This document shows positions 57,725-64,000 of a DNA stretch of 64,000 nt, piece by piece. A model generated the notes under the pieces. It was given only the letters and a program-made list of their open reading frames with translations. It was not told the origin of the DNA and did no database searches. The stretch spans positions 21,084,263 to 21,148,262 of the forward strand of contig NW_004955417.1 of assembly GCF_000276665.1 (NCBI RefSeq). Direction: 5' to 3'. Source of the DNA: Chinchilla lanigera (Eukaryota; Chordata; Mammalia; Rodentia; Chinchillidae). The position numbers and the translations under genes were made by a program. Each line of letters begins with the position of its first letter. Within the stretch, counting starts at the first letter, position 1.

Positions 57725-57979
57725 GTGCCTGTGAGCACATCTAAAAGGTTACATGTGACTCACTTTTGGATTCCACACTGGCTTAAAGGGAGGCTGACAA
57801 TCAGAACATGCATAAGTGGCAGTGTTGAGATACCCTTGGTTCATCAACACACTTGCAGCAGAAGCAATGATCTGCAGGTAGATGGCCTTCCCCTCAGCTA
57901 TCACTGGCGGCCAACAAAAGGTCAGCTCCAATGAACCCCTTACTAGTTTAAAATTCTGGAGATTAAAATTGTTTTTCAA
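57725..57979 (-). other. Unidentified coding-like block
   Basis: GC-richer than its flanks. The minus-strand frame 57979-57749 reads a non-repetitive peptide that includes 'LTFCWPPVIAEGKAIYLQ' and 'SDCQPPFKPVWNPK', then 'gtgagt', a good splice-donor sequence, directly after the 'aatccaaaa' codons. I recognise no family. The opposite strand is also open (57725-57934), which lowers confidence. May be a processed-gene remnant or a fragment of an unknown repeat. Confidence 0.25.
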
Positions 57980-58306
57980 TCACTTTGAGGGAAGCGTGTT
58001 AAAAAGATGATTAAGGTGTGTAATAAACAATGCTATCAGTTCAAGGCAGATGGAGTCATATAGCAGTTTACTTCATAATTGCTGTACCTAGCACCATATT
58101 CTTGTACTTTACCTAAGAAATAACAGCTTCTGAATAAATGTGTAAAAGTAACGGCATATCAATAAATTCAGGAAAGATTCACCAACGTATGTTTATTAAG
58201 ACTTGGTGTATCTTTTCTTGCATTAACGTTATCAAATGAAAAGGTCACCAGTGAATTATACTAAACAGCACTATAAAAATCTACTGATATAACAACAATA
58301 ATGCTG
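57980..58306. other. Unassigned DNA, possible L2 end
   Basis: 58075-58150 ('tgctgtacctagcaccatat', 'tgaataaatgt') loosely resembles an L2 3' end. Not called separately. Confidence 0.3.
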
Positions 58307-58525
58307 CTAATAATAGCCAAACTTAATGATAATTAACAAGTAAAATGGTGCTACCTCCAACACACGAACATGTATACTACTTTAACCTTTAGTACTTCAC
58401 AACAAAATAGGAACTATTACTATTCCCATATTATACCTCATGAATCTAAGATAATAGAAGTTTTATATGTTATGTGTGAAGGTCACCTATGTAAAAGGTA
58501 GTGGTTAGGATGTAAATATAATCAA
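58307..58525 (-). mobile_element. MIR SINE, nearly full length
   Basis: Antisense MIR in order: 'taataatagccaaacttaat', 'tttaacctttagtacttcac', 'taggaactattactattccc', 'catattatacctcatga', and 'gtgaaggtcacctatgtaaa'. This mirrors 'aataatagctaacattt...ttaactcatttaatcctcac...taggtactattattatcccc...aaggtcacacagctagta'. Confidence 0.68.
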
Positions 58526-59221
58526 AATAGTTTTAGTATTAGTGCAAGTATAAAATCCATACAATATTTAACACATGTAATTACTCAATAAATATTATGC
58601 ACTGTTACTATTAATATAAATTAAACTGCACTAAGGGGGAATAGTTATAGTTTTATAAGCTTTCAATGCAATAATGCATAGTTAGAAGTAACTATGCATA
58701 ATTAGAAGTAACTATGCATAGTTAGAAGTAATGTAATAACATACAATAAAATGAAATATATAAAAGTGTTCAATAAAATTTAAATAGTATAACAAGTTCA
58801 CTTTACATTTATGCTGGAGAAATCTGATTGAGGTTATATTTATTAATTGAAATTTATACATTGTATTAATAATTATAATCTCAAGAGTAACGCACTTGAT
58901 ACAATGAATATTCTTTATGAATCACCCTATCAGATTTTCTTGCAATAAATATAGTTTAGAATTAACATTTAATTACATTTACTTTCACAGTAAAATTTTA
59001 TATATAATTTTGTACTGCATTGTCATTAATCAATGAAATTCATCAAAAAAATTAATATTAAAAATTAACATTTTGTCTAAATACAGAAAAACTATTTCAT
59101 GTACTTATGGACTTTTTACTTACAAGCAGTCAAATTATATTACTGTTTTTATTGTACAGAAAGGTTGAGAAAATTTGTTAAAAAAAAAAACAAGGCACAC
59201 AAATAAAACAGAGCTGTCACT
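58526..59221. other. Unassigned AT-rich DNA
   Basis: Apart from the 20-bp tandem repeat at 58673-58732 and 'tactcaataaatatt' near 58583-58597 (reminiscent of MIR/L2 ends), nothing is recognised. Confidence 0.4.
58673..58732 (+). repeat. 20-bp tandem repeat, three copies
   Basis: Unit 'atgcatagttagaagtaact' repeats three times with one A/G difference. Each junction forms 'aactatgcatagtt'-type palindromic sequence. Confidence 0.92.
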
Positions 59222-59330
59222 GAATTGTTTTTGAAAAAAATTTTAGTACTTGTTTGCACCACATAATAATTGCATTTATTGTGAGGAGTCAATACATATA
59301 CATAGAACATCTCATGTTTTCTATTTAAAC
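59222..59330 (-). mobile_element. L1 3'-end-like fragment (repeat B), antisense
   Basis: 'ttttagtacttgtttgcacc' followed by 'acataataattgcatttatt' and 'gtcaatacatatacatagaa', parallel to the fragment at 44580. The minus-strand open frame over it (59149-59337) is incidental. Confidence 0.5.
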
Positions 59331-59494
59331 TCTGCAAAATGTGACAAAGACATTAGATTGACTCAGTTGTTCTTCAATGATTTTAAAGAATAAAATAGAA
59401 GTCCTGTATTTAAAAAACACTGTTTCCTAGGCATTAATCAACTGTAAGCTCAGCTTCAAAGGATATCAAAATTTCAGTATTAGACTTTAGCAAT

Positions 59495-59853
59495 TGTTAT
59501 GGTTCAGATCAAGAATGACTTCTCGAAACTCTCTTGTCCTCAGAAGTGGGGCTTTTCAGACAGCTGGATCATGAGAGGCTACAGACGAATGTGATGCTAA
59601 GGACTGGCCTGTTCAGCAAAGGGGTCACTAAGCAAATGACTTGGAGGGGTCCATCTTCCTGCCTCGCTCCTCCCTCCCCTCTCTGCTTCCAGACCGCAGC
59701 GAAGGGAGAGCTATTCTCCGCCCAGACACATTCTGCATCTCTGCCTGCCACACAGACAGGAAATCCAAAACCTGTGAGCCGAAATGAAGCTCTCTACCTG
59801 CAAGCTGAAAATGCCGGGTGTTTGGCCCCAGGGACAACAAAGTGCCTAAGTCA
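59495..59853 (+). mobile_element. Solo LTR (MaLR-like) with perfect 5-bp TSD
   Basis: Starts 'tgttatggttcagatc', ends 'gtgcctaagtca', 359 bp, TG...CA. Identical 'gcaat' at 59490-59494 and 59854-59858. Contains the MaLR polyadenylation-zone text 'aacctgtgagccgaaatgaa', where the AATAAA has been lost. The 109-residue plus frame 59534-59863 and two minus frames lie wholly over the LTR and are not genes. Confidence 0.87.
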
Positions 59854-59858
59854 GCAAT

Positions 59859-60296
59859 GGTGATTAATTTTATCAAGTACCGTATCACTTACTGGTATTT
59901 AAACACTAGGTAGTTAAGAAGCTGTAAACCAGGTGATAAAATACATTGGAAAATTTTCCGCTATAATGTTTTAAATTAAAAATTGTATTAAAAATAATTT
60001 TGTAAACTTAGGATTTTTAGCTTAACTCAGTGTAGAGCAATGCCAACCATACAAATAATATAAAAGTCCCATTAACACTGAGAAACCAGTAGACCAAATT
60101 ATACATAGTTTGTCAGAAGGAAAATGACTTAAGTGGACAAATAAGCCTTCCCGTTAGTAAATTAATGTGCAGCCTTAATAAGGCTATACGTTCCTGAATT
60201 AATTAGTGACAACGTTGTTGCACACTGCAATAGTGAGACTGCATTAATTCCATTTCTTCACGTAGGGTGTGAAATGATTCAAAGTTGACTCCTGAA
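59859..60296. other. Unassigned DNA with short palindromes
   Basis: Includes 'agcctta' + 'a' + 'taaggct' (60171-60185) and the perfect 10-bp palindrome 'acaacgttgt' (60209-60218), with 'gaattaattag' between them. No repeat family recognised. Confidence 0.4.
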
Positions 60297-60609
60297 AGCT
60301 CTGGTTTGAATGTATCCAAGAGTTCCTGAATTGAAAACAGAATCCCTAAATTCATGAGTGAGTGGTAGTTAGAGGGAGGGCCTTTGAGAGATGTTTAGTA
60401 TTATAGGGAGTCACAAGGAAGGTACCTCCAGGATACATTGACTCAGCTGCAAGAAAATCATGGGACCTCCAAGCCAGCATGGGAGAGCACATGTCAGCAC
60501 CATACTGTTGGACTTCCCAGCCTTCTGAACTGTGAGATACATAAATTTCCATTCTTAATAAATTAACTGGTTTCAGACACTTTATTATGACAGAAAGCAG
60601 ACTGAGACA
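60297..60609 (+). mobile_element. MaLR (MST/MLT1-like) LTR
   Basis: 'ctctggtttgaatgtatcca' at the start, 'gggagggcctttgagagatg' in the middle, 'ccttctgaactgtgagatac', 'ataaatttccattcttaata' and the end 'gaaagcagactgagaca'. Somewhat shortened in the middle (about 313 bp). The minus-strand frame 60352-60633 is spurious. Confidence 0.78.
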
Positions 60610-60834
60610 CCTAGATATAATAATAGGTATCATTTTATGACTCTGTTCAATGCTTTAAGCAAATCAAAACTCAGTGTTCTGTGAATTGTGGAGTGATTGT
60701 GATGGAGACAGGAACTTTAATCACAGTACTGGTGGAAACATGGCTGCGAGCAAGAGAGGCAACCCAGCATACAAGCACTGTGTTATCAACATCAGCAGAG
60801 ATAGGAACCTAGGAGTACATGTTTGAAATACACA

Positions 60835-60985
60835 CTGTTTACATTCATTTTGGGAGATCCATACATGTACTCATCACATCTCAAATACTTTTACTTCCAT
60901 TGCTCACTCTCTCTCATTCCTTCTCCACACCGTATTTTCTTCATCCACTCATTGGATGATGAGTATAGAGACCACTTCCAAGACT
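60835..60985 (-). mobile_element. L1 3'-end-like fragment (repeat B), antisense, next to L1 ORF2
   Basis: 'tgtttacattcattttggga', 'gatccatacatgtactcatc', 'acatctcaaatacttttact' and a pyrimidine-rich tail parallel the other repeat B fragments. Here it sits beside antisense L1 ORF2 in the expected relative order (3' end first on this strand), which supports the L1 assignment of the whole family. An internal deletion would have to remove the rest of ORF2. Confidence 0.55.
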
Positions 60986-62560
60986 GAGCTTTTGTGAGTT
61001 TTTCTTGTATTTTGTTTGTGTGTCATTTGTTGAGGATTTTTACTTCTAGGTTTGTTAAGGAAACTGTTCTGTTGTTTTCTTTTTTTATTTAGTCACGGTC
61101 TAGTTTTGATATACGGGTATTATTAGCTTCAAGAATGGAGTTTGGTAATGTTCCTTCTCTTTCAATTTCATAGAAGAGCTTGAGAAAAATTGGCATTAGA
61201 ACTCCCCAGAAATTCTACATTCAATGGTGAATCCAATGGGCCCTGGGCTTTTCTTAGTTCCTACATTTTATATAAAGGCCTCAGTTTTCTTGCCTCTTAA
61301 TGGACTAGTTATGATTTTTATATCTACTTGGTTCAGTTTTAGCAATTAGTGTGTCTTAGAATCTACTATTTCTTCTAAATTCTCCTATTTATTAGAATAC
61401 AGTTTTTGAAGTAGTCATTAATAATCCTCTTAATTGTGGTGGTTTGTAGTTTTCTTTCACATTTTTCTTTTGCAGTTGTGTTAATATGCATCTTTTCTTT
61501 TCTCTTTTGGTAAATTTATTTTGTTAATTCTTTCTAAGAAAGAAACTCTTTGATACATTGATTCTTTACATTTTTGTCTCAATTTTATTAATTTCTACTC
61601 TACTCTTTATAATTTCCTTCCTTGTAATCAGTTTGGACTTGAATTTCAATTGTTCTTTTTCTAGGCTCTAGAGGTATGTTATTAGGTTATTTATTTGATA
61701 TCATTCTGTTTTTCTTATATGGGTATTCACAACTACAAACTTCCCCCCTAGAATTTGACTCATTATGTCCCATAGGTGATGGTATGTTGTCCCACCATTA
61801 TTGTTGGGTTCTAGGAAATACGTTTTTATTTGTTTCTACATTTCTTCTGAAACCTATTCCTTACTCAAGATTGTATTATATAATTTCCATATACATGCAT
61901 AATCTTTGTGGTATCTTCTGCCATTGACTTCCAAGTTCATTTTGCTATGATCTGACAATATGCATGATATTATTTTGATTCTTTTGTAATTATTTTAGCA
62001 TGATTTATGGTGTAGTACATGATCTACTTTAAGGTAAATTACACTTGATACTGAGAAGAAAATATGTATTCTGTTGCTGCTGAATGGAACACTGTGCAGA
62101 TAATGTATTACTATATCTAACCATTTGTCCTAAGATGTAGCTGAGCTCTGATATTTCTTTGTTGGCTTTTATCTAGTTGATCTCTATATTTGTGAAAGTG
62201 GATTACCAAAGTCCCCTACTGTGATCTATGATTTTATGGATCTTATGATCTTCTTTATCCACTACTATATATTTATCTCTTCTGGTTGAATTGTTGCCTT
62301 TACCACTATGTAATTACCTTCACTGTGTCTTCTGATAAGTTTTGGATTGAAGTTCACTTTAATGAAAAGAGGATAGCTGCTCCTGCTCGCTTCCTCAGCC
62401 CTGTTCATACAATGTTGTTTTCTTTCCTTTGATTTCCTCTGATCTTTTTCATGGAGTAGATGTGTCTCTTGATGCAAAAACGTCGTTGAGTTTTTTTATT
62501 TTGCAACCTCAATCTGTTTTGATAACGGCATTGAGAGTACAGACATGGACAGTTATTGCT
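60986..62560 (-). mobile_element. L1 ORF2 5' portion, antisense, decayed
   Basis: Reading the plus strand: 'catttgttgaggatttttac', 'gaatggagtttggtaatgtt', 'atccaatgggccctgggctt', 'gttttggtatgttg'-like text, 'ctgttgctgctgaatgg', 'ttgtgaaagtggattaccaa', 'gttgaattgttgcctttacc' and 'actatgtaattaccttcact' all appear in the order of the complement of mammalian L1 ORF2, from the reverse transcriptase region back to the start of the endonuclease domain. Many stops interrupt it. It is a 3'-truncated or internally deleted relic of an old L1. Confidence 0.82.
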
Positions 62561-63620
62561 AAAAGGTAGGGACTGGGTCCTGTTTTTGCATTGGTTTTCT
62601 CTTGCAAATTCCTATCATCATTCCCTTCTGCCTAACTGCTCACCAAGCTTGAGGTGCTCATTTCACTTGACTCCTTAGTGCTGTTGGCCTCAAGGTCAGA
62701 AGCTGCAATGCTCTGGGAGCTAGTTTGTGTTTGGATTTTCTATCGCCCAGTTTGAGTGAGGGTCACCATGGCTTGCCCATGAAAGGGACACTTGGAATAA
62801 AGCAATGGCCGATTCTAATTCTCCTTTTTCCATGCACACACACCTCTCATATCTACTTAGCTGAAAATCAGGAAGAAAAAAATGAAGATAAATGAATAAG
62901 AATGAAAGAAAGAGAAAATGATAAAAGCAACAGCAACTGAAACACCCATTTACAAGAATACAATTAAATCATGCTCATAGTTCTGATTATTTTGCTGTGT
63001 GCCTTTAGCCAGGGAGCTCTTACACCTACATTGACAAATTTTTTCTCCTCCACACGTCAGACCACAGCCTGCTCCAGCAAGTTCCCAAGTTGCCCGCTTT
63101 GATGACTTGTCCGGCTGCCTGCCTGTGAGTGAGGGGCTTGGGGCTCCAATGGACTGCAGAGCCCACCCCCACACTGCAGGCTGCCTTCTGCTTAATCTAC
63201 GAATGCTGTTCTGTGGATATGGATAACCGCAGGGTTGTTGCCTTTGTCCATTGATCAGACACCTCGGGTTAGTTGATTTTCACAGGGGCCCTGTCCATCT
63301 CCCCTCCCCTCCCTGTGCCAGCTCCTGCAGTTGCTTCCATGTTCTCTTTCTGTGAGTTCCAGGATTAGCAGGCAGGGGCACTCATGCTGGCCAGGCCACT
63401 GTTCTCTGGCTTTTTGCTTATGGTGTGTAGCTCTCTAGCCTCCGCTAAAACTTCGGCTATCCTGTGGCTAGGTCTCCTTCTCTCAGGCATTAGATTTTTT
63501 TCCCCAGATGTTAAGTTCAGGAGTCTTGCATTGTGCAGGGAGTTTCAAACCAGGAGGACCCCTGTTTATCTTTCTGAAGATAATTGATCAGGGGAATTTC
63601 TCCTGAAGGTTGATTTCATG
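62561..63620 (-). mobile_element. Possible upstream part of the same L1 (ORF1/5' UTR), unresolved
   Basis: This follows directly upstream (in L1 sense) of the ORF2 start and is GC-richer than the surrounding DNA, which is common for L1 5' ends. I could not match ORF1 or a specific 5' UTR, and the frames at 62950-63174 and 63384-63587 have no domain. Could equally be an unrelated insertion. Confidence 0.3.
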
Positions 63621-63979
63621 TATCTGGCTTTCTTTACCAAATTCTGTGTACCTGTGTTCACTGTCACATGTCTTCCAAGCTTTCTTAATGTACCACTGCC
63701 TTTAGCTGGAAGTTGACCTCCACACTGGAGGAGGCATTTACCATTTCTGATGTAAATGCAAATTAAATCAATTTGTAAATTATTCAGAGATGCAACTTCT
63801 GAAAGTTGTGCAATAAAGAACCTTGAAAATTTGGCCATATATAAAGTCAATGAAAAAGATGCTATCAAGTCAAATTTTTTTAAACTCTGAAAATGAATTA
63901 AAAGGTTGCAGAAATTCACATATTGTTTATTCACATGTACGTTAAATATCTGCAAGAAAAGCATCCTACTGTGTTTCAC
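63621..63979. other. Unassigned AT-rich DNA at window end
   Basis: The 137-residue minus-strand frame (63566-63979) is the longest nearby but shows no recognisable domain. It may continue beyond the window. Confidence 0.35.
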
Positions 63980-64000
63980 CCTGTTACACTATTGACCACA

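Noticed and set aside
59534..59888. 109-residue plus-strand frame and overlapping minus frames
   Set aside because: Contained in or read through the solo LTR at 59495-59853.

Overview
This is a stretch of mammalian nuclear DNA, almost certainly from a rodent. It is AT-rich, has no bacterial-style gene packing, and is full of retroposon debris. The rodent call rests on many tRNA-derived ID SINEs (box A TAGCTCAG and box B GTTCGATTCC both readable) plus 7SL-derived B1 SINEs that carry the internal duplication. I saw no B2 elements, which argues against mouse or rat. The combination fits a hystricomorph-type rodent (guinea pig, chinchilla or mole-rat group), but that is inference. The sequence has one assembly gap (positions 31916-32185).

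I find no protein-coding gene, exon series, rRNA, functional tRNA or CRISPR array that I can support. The open reading frames are short, start at random, and mostly lie inside repeats or AT-rich DNA. The window reads as a gene desert or a very large intron.

Layout. Positions 1-10.5 kb: mostly unassigned AT-rich DNA with one MIR, two ID SINEs, two ERVL-MaLR LTRs (the second still joined to internal retroviral sequence) and a short perfect palindrome. 10.5-16 kb: a MaLR LTR, an old dimeric B1-ID SINE, a solo LTR with perfect 5-bp target duplications, several B1/ID copies and a possible L1 5' end. 16-25 kb: ID and B1 insertions, a decayed hAT transposase interrupted by an ID, and an ancient L2. 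25.5-26.3 kb: a young LTR nested in an older opposite-strand MaLR LTR. 28.6-33.9 kb: a putative LTR, an MLT1-type LTR that has grown a large purine microsatellite, the gap, L1 3' sequence with a B1 in it, and another MLT1-type LTR. 34-48 kb: MIR, L2, MaLR, ID, B1 and L1 3'-end fragments, with some CpG-richer unassigned blocks. 48-60 kb: more SINEs, including two abutting IDs, three copies (with one near 4 kb) of a repeat I cannot name, a MIR, and a solo LTR with a perfect 5-bp duplication. 60.3-63.6 kb: a MaLR LTR followed by an antisense L1 that includes the start of ORF2.

The window contains no gene circuit. The interpretable story is layered insertion: ancient MIR/L2/hAT/MLT1 remnants, then rodent MaLR LTRs and L1, then B1, then ID elements, several of which keep near-perfect target-site duplications. 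Family names come from remembered consensus features and should be confirmed with RepeatMasker.
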